Of a stretch of 64,000 nucleotides of DNA, positions 44,542 through 52,547 are shown one piece after another. The DNA lies in contig NZ_LMMO01000003.1 of assembly GCF_001422285.1 (NCBI RefSeq), positions 325,297 to 389,296 of the forward strand, read 5' to 3'. A program made the translations under genes and the position numbers. The notes beneath the pieces were generated by a model, which was not told the DNA's origin, ran no database searches, and saw only the letters and a program-made list of their open reading frames with translations. How positions within the stretch are numbered: the stretch's first letter is position 1; the number at the start of each line of letters is the position of its first letter. The DNA comes from Frigoribacterium sp. Leaf263 (GTDB taxonomy: Bacteria > Actinomycetota > Actinomycetes > Actinomycetales > Microbacteriaceae).

Positions 44542-44687
44542 CCTGTGGCACACTTGATCTTCGTGCCTGCGCACGACTCTGCCACAGGGGAGTCTGCCAT
44601 CTCAGCGCACATCCTCTTCATCACGAATCGGTGGTCTCCCACCACGAACGGCAGTCGACCTGTGGCGGTTGCAGAGAGCGAACGACT
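44542..44687 (+). promoter_or_regulatory. rplS leader with mutually exclusive pairing segments
   Basis: In the 180-nt gap before rplS, CCTGTGGCA (44542-44550), TGCCACAGG (44580-44588) and CCTGTGGC (44659-44666) can form either of two competing stems. A small GGTGG/CCACC hairpin (44630-44634 with 44639-44643) lies inside the second option. The third segment ends about 21 nt before the rplS ATG. This resembles an attenuation or feedback leader, but I cannot place the transcription start with confidence. Confidence 0.4.
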
Positions 44688-45035
44688 ATGCACATCCTCG
44701 ACGCGGTTGACTCCGCAAGCCTGCGCACGGACATCCCCGACTTCCGTGCGGGCGACACCGTCAAGGTGCACGTCAACATCATCGAAGGCACGCGCTCGCG
44801 CGTCCAGGTCTTCCAGGGTGTCGTCATCGGCAAGCAGAACGAGGGCGTCCGCGAGACGTTCACGGTCCGCAAGGTCAGCTTCCAGGTCGGTGTCGAGCGC
44901 ACCTTCCCCGTCCACTCGCCGGTCATCGATCACATCGAGATCGTGAGCCGCGGCGACGTGCGCCGCGCCAAGCTGTACTACCTGCGCGAGCTGCGCGGCA
45001 AGAAGGCCAAGATCAAGGAGAAGCGCGACAACTGA
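44688..45035 (+). CDS. rplS: 50S ribosomal protein L19
   Basis: 115 residues starting [20 protein letters not shown], with the L19 signature [21 protein letters not shown] and the basic C-terminus [18 protein letters not shown]. Located at the 30S/50S interface. The ATG at 44688 has the purine-rich GAGAGCG about 10 nt upstream. It has its own structured leader and a hairpin terminator, so it is probably controlled separately from trmD. Confidence 0.96.
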   Translation: MHILDAVDSASLRTDIPDFRAGDTVKVHVNIIEGTRSRVQVFQGVVIGKQNEGVRETFTVRKVSFQVGVERTFPVHSPVIDHIEIVSRGDVRRAKLYYLRELRGKKAKIKEKRDN

Positions 45036-45053
45036 TCGCCTCCTGAGAACATC

Positions 45054-45092
45054 CCCGAGCTCCCCGCCGTATACGATGGCGGGGAGCTCGGG
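45054..45092 (+). terminator. Terminator hairpin after rplS with a -10-like sequence in its loop
   Basis: A perfect 15-bp stem (45054-45068 with 45078-45092) closes the 9-nt loop GTATACGAT. The loop contains TACGAT (45072-45077), a TANNNT -10-like hexamer 22 nt before the lepB ATG. The same DNA may therefore end rplS transcripts and start lepB transcripts. Confidence 0.6.
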
Positions 45093-45099
45093 CGGTTAA

Positions 45100-45855
45100 A
45101 TGACAGACAACACATCTTCACATCGGCGTCGTCCGCGTCCCTCCCGGGGCGGTGGCCGCCCCCGAGGCCTCGCCGTCTTCCTCCGGGACATCCTGGTCAT
45201 CTTCGTGATCGCGCTGCTGATCTCCTTCCTGGTCAAGACCTTCCTGATCCGCTCCTTCTACATCCCCTCCGGGTCGATGGAGAACACGCTGCAGATCGAC
45301 GACCGCATCATCGTGAACGAGCTCGTGCCCGACGTCGTGGACGTCCAGCGAGGCGACGTCATCGTCTTCACGGACCCGGGCGGGTGGCTCGACGGCACGG
45401 CTCCCGTGACGACGACCTCCGGCAACCCCGTCACCGACGGCGCCGCGTGGTTCCTCACGCAGATCGGCCTCGGCACCCGCGACAGCAACGACCATCTGAT
45501 CAAACGGGTCATCGGGCTGCCCGGTGACACGGTCGCCTGCTGCAACGACTTCGGGCAGATGTCCGTCAACGGCGTCCCGCTCACCGAGCCGTACGTGCTG
45601 AAGCCCGAGGGCGAGGCCCGGGTCTCCGGAGACGACTTCTCGGTGACGGTCCCGCCGGACTCCCTCTGGGTGATGGGCGACAACAGGTACAACTCGAAAG
45701 ACAGCCGGTACAACGGCTCGACGCCGAGCAGGGGATTCGTGCCCCTGAGCGACGTCGTGGGTCGCGCCTTCGTCGTCAGCTGGCCCTCCACCCGGTGGCA
45801 GTGGCTCGACGACCACCCCGAGGTCTTCCGCGGCACGGAACGCGAGGGCGAGTGA
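45100..45855 (+). CDS. lepB: Signal peptidase I
   Basis: Membrane-bound Ser/Lys protease that cleaves Sec and Tat signal peptides. 251 residues. Arg-rich cytoplasmic N-terminus, one transmembrane helix (ILVIFVIALLISFLVKTFLI, about 29-48), the catalytic Ser59 in IPSGSMENTLQIDD, catalytic Lys135 in LIKRVIGLPGD, and the C-terminal GDNRYNSKDSRYNG box. The ATG at 45100 gives this length. Its stop overlaps the rnhB start by one base. Confidence 0.96.
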   Translation: MTDNTSSHRRRPRPSRGGGRPRGLAVFLRDILVIFVIALLISFLVKTFLIRSFYIPSGSMENTLQIDDRIIVNELVPDVVDVQRGDVIVFTDPGGWLDGTAPVTTTSGNPVTDGAAWFLTQIGLGTRDSNDHLIKRVIGLPGDTVACCNDFGQMSVNGVPLTEPYVLKPEGEARVSGDDFSVTVPPDSLWVMGDNRYNSKDSRYNGSTPSRGFVPLSDVVGRAFVVSWPSTRWQWLDDHPEVFRGTEREGE

Positions 45856-46490
45856 TGGCGGTCGTCGATCCCACCCTCGACGTCGAGCGGGAGCTGCACG
45901 CGGGGGGCGCCTCCTGGGTCATCGGCTGCGACGAGGTGGGGCGTGGGGCCATCGCCGGCCCCGTCGCGGTCGGCCTCGGCGCCGTGCCGGCCGATTGCGT
46001 CGACATGCCCGTCGGTCTCCGGGATTCGAAGCTCCTGTCCGAGAAGCGGCGTGAGGTCCTGTATCCGCTCGCGACCGCCTGGGTCTCCCACCACGCGGTG
46101 GGCTTCGCCGAGGCGCACGAGGTGGACGAGCTCGGCATCGTCGCAGCGCTCGGACTCGCCGGGCGTCGCGCCCTCACGGCCCTGCACCATCAGGGCGTCG
46201 GGATCATGCGCTCCGTGGTCGTCCTCGACGGCAACCACGACTACCTGTCGCCGCAGCTGGCCACCCCGCCCCGCATCACGACGAGGGTCAAGGCGGATCG
46301 GGACTGCGCCTCGGTCGCGGCGGCGTCGGTCATCGCCAAGGTCGAGCGCGACCGGCTGATGATCGAGGCGGACGGCGTCCACCCCGGCTACGGGTGGTCG
46401 GGGAACAAGGGCTACGGTTCGTCTGCGCATTTCGGCGCTCTTGCCGAGCTCGGCCCCTCGCCCCTGCATCGCGTGACCTGGCTCCACTGA
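45855..46490 (+). CDS. rnhB: Ribonuclease HII
   Basis: Cleaves RNA in RNA-DNA hybrids and single ribonucleotides in DNA. 211 residues, with the metal-binding IGCDEVGRGAIAGPV near 23-37 (Asp and Glu), SKLLSEKRREVL, VLDGNHDYLSP and KADRDCASVAAASVIAKVERD. ATG at 45855 is chosen because it is coupled to the lepB stop (TGATG); an upstream in-frame ATG lies inside lepB. Confidence 0.96.
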   Translation: MAVVDPTLDVERELHAGGASWVIGCDEVGRGAIAGPVAVGLGAVPADCVDMPVGLRDSKLLSEKRREVLYPLATAWVSHHAVGFAEAHEVDELGIVAALGLAGRRALTALHHQGVGIMRSVVVLDGNHDYLSPQLATPPRITTRVKADRDCASVAAASVIAKVERDRLMIEADGVHPGYGWSGNKGYGSSAHFGALAELGPSPLHRVTWLH

Positions 46491-46545
46491 GGCCGGTGGT
46501 GCCGGGGCGGTCGTCGTCCCGGATGCCGCGTAAGATGGCTCCTCG

Positions 46546-46869
46546 ATGGACGAAGACGAGTTCGAAGACTACGACCGCGAGGTCGAGCTCGCGTTGTACC
46601 GCGAGTACCGCGACGTGGTGTCGCAGTTCCGATACGTGGTCGAGACGGAGCGCCGGTTCTACCTCGCCAACGAGGTCGAGCTCGTCCGTCGCGACACCGA
46701 GCACGACTTCTACTTCGAGTTGAGCATGACCGACGTCTGGGTCTGGGACGTCTACCGCTCCGACCGCTTCGTCAAGTCGGTCCGTGTGCTCACGTTCAAA
46801 GACGTGAACGTCGAAGAGCTGACCGCCCGCGACCTCGAGCTCCCCAAAGAGCTGGCGCTCGACGAGTAG
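46546..46869 (+). CDS. DUF2469 family protein
   Basis: 107 residues, very acidic (MDEDEFEDYDREVELALYRE), with FRYVVETERRFYLANEVEL and VWVWDVYRSDRFVKSVRVLTFKDVNVEEL. This short protein is nearly invariant in Actinobacteria between rnhB and yraN, and its function is unknown. TAAGAT (46531-46536) lies 9 nt before the ATG and there is no Shine-Dalgarno. Confidence 0.93.
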   Translation: MDEDEFEDYDREVELALYREYRDVVSQFRYVVETERRFYLANEVELVRRDTEHDFYFELSMTDVWVWDVYRSDRFVKSVRVLTFKDVNVEELTARDLELPKELALDE

Positions 46870-46986
46870 CACCCGAGGGATCCGTCCCTCCCCGGTACGG
46901 CGACCGCCCGGACCATCCCCAGGTGCCGTCCGAGTCCCCACGACCTCGGGTCCTGCTCCGCCAGCCTTCTCGTCGAGGAGGCCGAC

Positions 46987-47349
46987 ATGGCGAAGAAGGA
47001 CGAACTGGGGCGGCGCGGCGAAGACGTGGCCGCCGAATGGATCGAGGCGCAGGGGATGCGCGTGCTCGAGCGCAACTGGCGCTGCGCCGAGGGCGAGATC
47101 GATCTCGTCGCCCTCGACGGCGACGACGTCGTGGTCGTCGAGGTCAAGACGAGGTCGGGCGCGGGGTACGGGCACGCGCTCGAGGCGGTCACCGCGGCCA
47201 AGCTCGCGCGGCTCCGGCGACTGGCCGTCGCGTGGAGCAGAGCGCATCCCGGCAGAGGCCGGGGGCTGCGGATCGACGTCGTCGGCATCACGGTCGAGAG
47301 GTGCCACGGTCACGAGCGCATCGAGCACGTGCGCGGGGCCGGCTCGTGA
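46987..47349 (+). CDS. YraN/UPF0102 family endonuclease-like protein
   Basis: 120 residues with the restriction-endonuclease-like core: GRRGEDVAAEWIEAQGMRVL, then GEIDLVALDGDDVVVVEVKT, carrying the conserved E-D-ExK type residues. Often next to rnhB and comM. A nuclease role is inferred from the fold. GAGGAG lies 7-12 nt upstream of the ATG. The stop overlaps comM by 4 bp. The 117-nt gap before it includes a small GAGGGA/TCCCTC hairpin near 46873-46888. Confidence 0.88.
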   Translation: MAKKDELGRRGEDVAAEWIEAQGMRVLERNWRCAEGEIDLVALDGDDVVVVEVKTRSGAGYGHALEAVTAAKLARLRRLAVAWSRAHPGRGRGLRIDVVGITVERCHGHERIEHVRGAGS

Positions 47350-48887
47350 GCATCGGTCGGACCCGAGCGGTCTCCCTGCTCGGGCTCGACGGGGCGCTCG
47401 TCGAGGTCGAGGCCGACATGGGGCAGGGGCTTCCGGCGTTCATGATCATCGGGCTGCCCGACACGTCGCTCGGCGAGGCCCGCGACCGCGTGCGGGCGGC
47501 CGCGACGAACTCCGGCTGCGCGCTGCCGACCCGCAAGCTGACGGTCAACCTCTCGCCGGCGTCCCTGCCCAAGCAGGGGTCCTCGTTCGACCTCGCGATC
47601 GCCGTCGCGGCCTTGGCGGCGGCCGATCTGGTCTCAGCCGATTCCGTGGCGCGTGTGGTGCACCTGGGCGAGCTGGGTCTCGACGGCAGGCTGCGGCCCG
47701 TCGACGGCGTCCTGCCCGCCGTCCTCGCGGCGAGGCGGGCGGGGGCCGTGACGGTCATGGTGCCGAGCGACAACGCCGACGAGGCGTCGCTGGTCCCCGA
47801 CATCCGGGTCGTGGCGGTGGCGGGTCTCCGCGACGCGGCCATCTGGCATGGCGCCGAGCTCGAGCCGGAGTCCGTCGACGTCATCGTGCGGCCTCGTCCG
47901 CCCGCCGGGCCGGGGTCCGACGACGGCCGGCGCCCTGATCTCGCAGACGTCGTGGGCAACTCGGACGCCGTGCAGGCGCTGATCGTCGCGGCGGCCGGCG
48001 GCCATCATCTCCTGATGGTCGGTCCGCCCGGCGCGGGCAAGACCATGCTGGCCTCGCGTCTTCCCGGCATCCTCCCCGACCTCGATCTCGATGCGGCCCT
48101 CGAGGTCGGCAGCGTGCGGTCGCTGGCGGGGCGGCCGGTCGTCGGGGGTCTCGATCATCGTCCGCCGTTCGAGAGCCCGCATCACACCTGCAGCGCCGCC
48201 TCGCTGATCGGCGGCGGCAGCGCCGTCATCCGTCCCGGTGCCGCCTCGCGGGCGACGCGGGGCGTCCTCTTCCTCGACGAGGCGCCGGAGTTCTCCCGAT
48301 CGGTGCTGGACTGCCTGCGGCAGCCCCTGGAGTCCGGCGAGGCCGTGGTCCACCGGTCGAGAGCCGTAGCGCGCTTCCCCGCCCGCTTCCAGCTCGTGGC
48401 CGCGGCGAACCCGTGTCCGTGCGGTCAGTACGGCACGCGCGACGGCGACTGCGAGTGCTCACCGCACCAGCGACGGCGGTACCTGGCGAAGCTCTCGGGA
48501 CCTCTCGTCGACCGCATCGATCTGCAGCTGCGCGTAGCGCGCATCAGCTCCGCGGTCTTCCGTCTGTCCGAGCAGGTCGAGCGGACCACCACGGCCGACG
48601 CGCGCCGTCTCGTCGAGGAGGCGCGGGCTCGGGCGGCGGGGCGGCTCGCCGAGACCCCGTGGCGGCTGAACTCCGAGGTGCCGGGCACGTGGCTGCGCGA
48701 CCGGGGCAACCGACTGCCGGTGGGCGTCAGCCTCCCCGCCGACCGGGCCCTCGAGACGGGCGCCCTCACGATGCGCGGCTACGACCGGGTCCTGAGGGTC
48801 TCGTGGACGCTCGCCGATCTCGACGGGGCCGACCGCCCCGAGCGGTCGCACGTCCTGGGCGCCCTCGGACTCCGGAGGTCGGTGTGA
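47346..48887 (+). CDS. comM: ComM/YifB family Mg-chelatase-like AAA+ ATPase
   Basis: 513 residues. N-terminal Lon-protease-like S5 domain (LDGALVEVEADMGQGLPAF, SSFDLAIAVAALAA), Walker A GPPGAGKTMLASRLPG near 226-241, Walker B GVLFLDEAPEFSR near 302-314, a cysteine cluster CPCGQYGTRDGDCEC, and a C-terminal domain with LDGADRPERSHVLGALGLR. ComM is a hexameric helicase that promotes branch migration during natural transformation. GTG start coupled to yraN, and the stop coupled to dprA. Confidence 0.94.
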   Translation: MSIGRTRAVSLLGLDGALVEVEADMGQGLPAFMIIGLPDTSLGEARDRVRAAATNSGCALPTRKLTVNLSPASLPKQGSSFDLAIAVAALAAADLVSADSVARVVHLGELGLDGRLRPVDGVLPAVLAARRAGAVTVMVPSDNADEASLVPDIRVVAVAGLRDAAIWHGAELEPESVDVIVRPRPPAGPGSDDGRRPDLADVVGNSDAVQALIVAAAGGHHLLMVGPPGAGKTMLASRLPGILPDLDLDAALEVGSVRSLAGRPVVGGLDHRPPFESPHHTCSAASLIGGGSAVIRPGAASRATRGVLFLDEAPEFSRSVLDCLRQPLESGEAVVHRSRAVARFPARFQLVAAANPCPCGQYGTRDGDCECSPHQRRRYLAKLSGPLVDRIDLQLRVARISSAVFRLSEQVERTTTADARRLVEEARARAAGRLAETPWRLNSEVPGTWLRDRGNRLPVGVSLPADRALETGALTMRGYDRVLRVSWTLADLDGADRPERSHVLGALGLRRSV

Positions 48888-50125
48888 ACGGGCTGCTGAC
48901 GGTCTCGACCGCCGATCTGGCCGATCTCGTCGCCCCGCTCCGCCCCGGTGCCGACCGTGCCGTCGACGCCTTCGCTCTGGGCGCCTGGTCGGCCGTCGTC
49001 GAACCCGGTGACGTCGTGGGCGGTCTGGCGCGACGTGTCCTGGGGCCGGCGGTGGCTCTGCGCCTCGTCCTCGAGTCGCTCGATCGACGCGACGCGGTCA
49101 CCGAGCCGTCGCTGCTCGGGTCGGCGCTGCGGAACGAGGGCGTCGATCCCGCGGAGGTCGATGACCGGCGGATCGCGCGGGCGCTCTCGCGGTGGGCTCC
49201 GCGGACGACCGACACGCGCATCCTGTCGTCCTTCCGGGCCGCCACCGCGCTCGGCCTCCGTCTCGTCGTCCCCGGCGACGACGGCTGGCCACCGGCCTTC
49301 GACGACCTCGGCGACCACGCTCCGGCCGCGTTGTGGCTGCGGGGCGCCGCCGAGCTGCCGGAGGTGACGTCGGCCGTCGCCGTCGTGGGGTGCCGCGCCT
49401 CGACCGCCTACGGCGAGCAGGTCGCCGCCGACCTCGGCAGCGCATTGGCCGATCGCGGCTTCTGCATCGTCTCCGGAGGGGCCTACGGCATCGACGGGAT
49501 GGCGCACCGGGCGGCCCTGGCCGCCGATGCGCCGACGGTCGCCGTCATGGCGGGGGGAGTCGACCGGTTCTATCCCACCGGCCACGACGCTCTGCTGCGG
49601 GCGGTCGTCGAACGCGGGCTGCTCGTCTCGGAGTCGCCCTGCGGCAGCACGCCGAGCAAGTGGAGGTTCCTGCAGCGGAATCGGGTCATCGCCGCGCTGT
49701 CCGCGGTCTCGGTGGTCGTCGAGGCGGGGCGGAGGTCCGGTGCGCTGAACACCGCGGCCCACGCGCAGGCGCTGGGCAGGCCCGTCGGCGCCGTACCCGG
49801 ACCGGTCACGTCGCCGTCGTCGGTCGGCTGCCATGCGCTCATCCGCTCGGGACTCGGGGTCTGCGTCACGACGGCCGCCGACGTCGTCGAACTGATCCCC
49901 GGGCGGAGCCTGCCCGACGCGGGCGCCTCTCCCGCTCGAGACGACCCCGAGCGCGTCCGCCTGCTCGATGCTCTGAGCACGAGGGTCGACCGGGGCACCG
50001 ACGAGGCTTCCATCGCCAGCGGCCTGTCGACGGCCCGGACGCGGGGGCTCCTCGCGGAGATGGAGGACGAGGGCCTCGTGACACGGGCGCCCTCGGGATG
50101 GCGCCGGTCGCCTCCGCCGGGATGA
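48884..50125 (+). CDS. dprA: DNA-processing protein DprA
   Basis: 413 residues. Rossmann-like DprA domain with VAVVGCRASTAYGEQVAADLG, IVSGGAYGIDGMAHRAALAA, GGVDRFYPTGHDALL, FLQRNRVIAALSAVSVVVEAGRRSGALNTA and GRPVGAVPGPV. A winged-helix C-terminus follows. It loads RecA on incoming single-stranded DNA. GTG overlaps comM by 4 bp. The presence of comM and dprA does not by itself prove competence, since no comEA/EC genes are in the window. Confidence 0.95.
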   Translation: MNGLLTVSTADLADLVAPLRPGADRAVDAFALGAWSAVVEPGDVVGGLARRVLGPAVALRLVLESLDRRDAVTEPSLLGSALRNEGVDPAEVDDRRIARALSRWAPRTTDTRILSSFRAATALGLRLVVPGDDGWPPAFDDLGDHAPAALWLRGAAELPEVTSAVAVVGCRASTAYGEQVAADLGSALADRGFCIVSGGAYGIDGMAHRAALAADAPTVAVMAGGVDRFYPTGHDALLRAVVERGLLVSESPCGSTPSKWRFLQRNRVIAALSAVSVVVEAGRRSGALNTAAHAQALGRPVGAVPGPVTSPSSVGCHALIRSGLGVCVTTAADVVELIPGRSLPDAGASPARDDPERVRLLDALSTRVDRGTDEASIASGLSTARTRGLLAEMEDEGLVTRAPSGWRRSPPPG

Positions 50126-50163
50126 CCCGGGGCGACGCGATGACGGAGGGATCGCGTCACGAC

Positions 50164-50192
50164 TTGTCCGCGGCGGCCCGGCACCCTATGGT
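50164..50192 (+). promoter_or_regulatory. Promoter upstream of the acyltransferase gene
   Basis: TTGTCC (50164-50169) and TATGGT (50187-50192) are spaced 17 nt apart, the best-matched promoter seen in the window. It gives a leader of about 70 nt to the acyltransferase ATG at 50268, so this gene is expressed independently of dprA. Confidence 0.6.
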
Positions 50193-50267
50193 CCCGCAGA
50201 GGGGGACCGAGAGGATCCCCGGCGATCGTGCGGTCGTCTCACCCGCCTCATCCCGACAGGACCCGCC

Positions 50268-50891
50268 ATGACGTCGTCCGGCCCATCCGACGCCACTCCC
50301 GCACGCCGGTTCGTGCGCACCCTCCGGGAGGACGTCTCGTCTGGCCTCGAGCACATCGTGTTCTCCCGACTCGTGGGTTCGGCGCTCATGCCCCGCACCG
50401 CCAGGCGACTCCTGCTCGTGGCCGCGGGGGCGGCGGTGGAGTCGGGCCCCGGCGGGGGCTTCACCCTGGTGGGCAGCCCGAAGAACCTCACGATCGGCCA
50501 CAGCGCGTACCTGAACCGGAGCGTCTTCATCGAAGCGCTCGCACCGGTCGGCATAGGCCGTGACAGCGCCCTCGGCATGGAGGTCATGATCGTGACGAGC
50601 CACCACGAGCTGTCGTCCGCGGGCGCCTGGAGCCCGCGGTCGACCGGGCGTCCCGTCGTCATCGGCGAACGGGTCTGGATCGGTGCTCGGGCGACGATCC
50701 TCCCCGGGGCCGTCATCGAGGACGACGTCGTCGTCGCCGCGGGTGCGGTGGTCGCGGGGAGGCTGAGGTCCCACGGCCTCTACGCGGGGGTGCCGGCGAA
50801 GAGGATCCGCGATCTGGCGCCGGCCGCCGGAGAGGAGGCGGACGTCGCCACCGGCACGGCCACGTCGACTGAGCCGTCCGCCCCTCGGTGA
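50268..50891 (+). CDS. Left-handed beta-helix (hexapeptide) acyltransferase
   Basis: 207 residues. The imperfect hexapeptide repeats [68 protein letters not shown] and [14 protein letters not shown] are typical of maltose/galactoside/NodL/LacA-type O-acetyltransferases. The active-site His is probably in TSHHE. The substrate is unknown; a sugar or surface glycan is likely. It interrupts the usual dprA-xerC adjacency. An Ala/Thr/Glu tail of about 25 residues follows the fold. Confidence 0.85.
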   Translation: MTSSGPSDATPARRFVRTLREDVSSGLEHIVFSRLVGSALMPRTARRLLLVAAGAAVESGPGGGFTLVGSPKNLTIGHSAYLNRSVFIEALAPVGIGRDSALGMEVMIVTSHHELSSAGAWSPRSTGRPVVIGERVWIGARATILPGAVIEDDVVVAAGAVVAGRLRSHGLYAGVPAKRIRDLAPAAGEEADVATGTATSTEPSAPR

Positions 50892-50904
50892 CTACTCTGT
50901 CGGG

Positions 50905-51816
50905 ATGATCGACGTCGCACTCTTCGTGGAGCATCTGCGGCACGGACGCGGTCTCAGCGAGCACACGATCCGTTCGTACCGGTCCGACCTCGCCGAGTTG
51001 ACGGCCTTCGCCGTGACCCGTCTCGGACGTGAGCCCGACCACGGGGACCTCGATCTCGACCTCCTCCGCGAGTGGCTCTACCGGGGCACGCGGGCCGGCC
51101 TCGCACGGTCGACGCTGGCGCGGCGGTCGGCGAGCGTCCGGGCGTTCACCCGGTGGCTGGAGGAGACCGGTCGGACGCCGATCGACCAGGGGGTGCGTCT
51201 GCGTGCGCCGAAGGCCGAGAGCCGACTGCCCCGGGTCCTGACCGAGCCGCAGGTCGAGGGGATCCTCCGGTCGCTCGCGGTCCGCGCCGAGGGAGACGAC
51301 GCCGGTGCGCGTCGCGACCTCGCCGTCGTCGAGCTCCTCTACGGCTCCGGACTCCGGGTGTCCGAACTCGTCGGCGCCGATGTCGACGACGTCGATCTGG
51401 GGCGTCTGACGGTGAGGGTCACCGGAAAGGGCGGCAGGCAGCGGGTCGTGCCCTTCGGCGTGCCCGCGGCGGAGGCTCTCGGTCGGTACGTCGAGCTCGC
51501 CCGGCCGCGTCTCGTGGCGGGCGCGGACGCACCCCCGACGGCGGCCTTCTTCGTCGGTTCGGGGGGTGCCCGCCTCGGGACGCGAGCCGTCCACCGACTC
51601 GTGGCGCGCCTCCTCGGGGACATCCCGGGGACGGGCCCGGCGGGCCCGCACTCCCTGCGGCACACCGCGGCGACCCATCTGCTCGACGGCGGCGCCGACC
51701 TCCGCGCCGTGCAGGAGCTGCTCGGGCATGCCAGTCTCGGCACCACGCAGATCTACACGCACGTCTCGACCGAGAGGCTGCGCGAGAGCTATCGATCCGC
51801 GCACCCCCGCGCCTGA
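50905..51816 (+). CDS. xerC: Tyrosine recombinase XerC
   Basis: 303 residues. N-terminal SAM-like core-binding domain ([20 protein letters not shown]) and a catalytic domain with Arg near 151 ([15 protein letters not shown]), Lys in [28 protein letters not shown] (His/Arg near 249-252), [17 protein letters not shown] (His near 275) and Tyr near 284. The full R-K-H-R-H-Y set is intact. It resolves chromosome dimers at dif. Called XerC because of its place between dprA and rpsB. TACTCT (50893-50898) is 6 nt before the ATG. Confidence 0.93.
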   Translation: MIDVALFVEHLRHGRGLSEHTIRSYRSDLAELTAFAVTRLGREPDHGDLDLDLLREWLYRGTRAGLARSTLARRSASVRAFTRWLEETGRTPIDQGVRLRAPKAESRLPRVLTEPQVEGILRSLAVRAEGDDAGARRDLAVVELLYGSGLRVSELVGADVDDVDLGRLTVRVTGKGGRQRVVPFGVPAAEALGRYVELARPRLVAGADAPPTAAFFVGSGGARLGTRAVHRLVARLLGDIPGTGPAGPHSLRHTAATHLLDGGADLRAVQELLGHASLGTTQIYTHVSTERLRESYRSAHPRA

Positions 51817-51827
51817 CGGTCGGCAGA

Positions 51828-52418
51828 TCAGCCGATCGGCCGCGTCGGCAGCAGCACCGACGGCCGTCCGCCCCCGAGCATCAGCAGAGGCGAGACGTAT
51901 TCGCCGTCGATCCGGGCCCCCAGATGGACCGCGTCGGCGTCGCTCGAGTGCCCGGCGACGACGATGCCCACCGTCGAGCCGCGGGACACCGCCTCGCCGG
52001 AGGACAGGTCGCTGGTCACCGGCTCGAGACTGCTGACCACGCCGTCGGCGTGCGTGATCGAGAGGACCGGCCGATCGACGACCGTGCCGGCGAACCGCAC
52101 CACCCCGTCGTCCGGCGCCGTCACCGGCGTGCCCGGCGCGGCGCCGATGTCGATGCCCCGATGCCCGGGAGACCAGGCGTGCTCCGGCGCCGCGAAGGGC
52201 CGGACGACGGGATGCGGCGGGGCCACCGGCCACGACCAGACGGCTCGAGAGGTCCCGTCGCCACGCGCCGCCCCCGCGGGTTCGGGTGCGACACCTGCGA
52301 CGAGGCAGGCGGAGACCGCGAGGGAGCCGACGATCGCCCATCGAGTCGGCGTACCCGAGGGGCGGCCCACGACGGCGAGCCGCGAGCGGCGTGCTGGGGG
52401 CGGGGGAGAGCGGCGCAT
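51828..52418 (-). CDS. Secreted M23 family peptidase (LytM domain)
   Basis: 196 residues from the ATG at 52418. A GTG at 52469 would add 17 residues; neither codon has a Shine-Dalgarno. Signal-like hydrophobic stretch WAIVGSLAVSACLVAGVAP. The LytM domain has zinc residues in GHRGIDIGAAPGTPVTA (His and Asp) and VHLGARIDGEYVSPLLMLGG (His). This actinobacterial subtype keeps HLGAR where LytM has HLHF. Probably a peptidoglycan endopeptidase or an EnvC-like regulator. Convergent with xerC, with only 11 nt between stop codons. Confidence 0.87.
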   Translation of the reverse strand: MRRSPPPPARRSRLAVVGRPSGTPTRWAIVGSLAVSACLVAGVAPEPAGAARGDGTSRAVWSWPVAPPHPVVRPFAAPEHAWSPGHRGIDIGAAPGTPVTAPDDGVVRFAGTVVDRPVLSITHADGVVSSLEPVTSDLSSGEAVSRGSTVGIVVAGHSSDADAVHLGARIDGEYVSPLLMLGGGRPSVLLPTRPIG

Positions 52419-52436
52419 CGCCGAATTCTGCCGAGC

Positions 52437-52493
52437 GTGCACCTCGTGCGGCCGAGGCGTATCGTTCACCGGTGCACGGAAATCCGGTGCACG
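52437..52493. promoter_or_regulatory. Promoter and repeated GTGCAC sites between M23 and sugar-porter genes
   Basis: Three copies of the palindrome GTGCAC (52437-52442, 52472-52477, 52487-52492) surround a TATCGT -10 (52460-52465) directed toward the transporter gene. The last two sit in 10-bp direct repeats CCGGTGCACG, 15 bp apart. The first lies where the -35 would be. This looks like a regulator-binding region, but the regulator is not encoded nearby. Confidence 0.45.
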
Positions 52494-52547
52494 ACGTTGT
52501 GGGGGAGACGAGGCACGGCCCCTCTCCTCCGAGCCAGAAGGAGAACC

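Noticed and set aside
47346-50125. Proof of natural competence from comM and dprA
   Set aside because: Both genes are conserved in non-competent bacteria, and no uptake genes are in the window.
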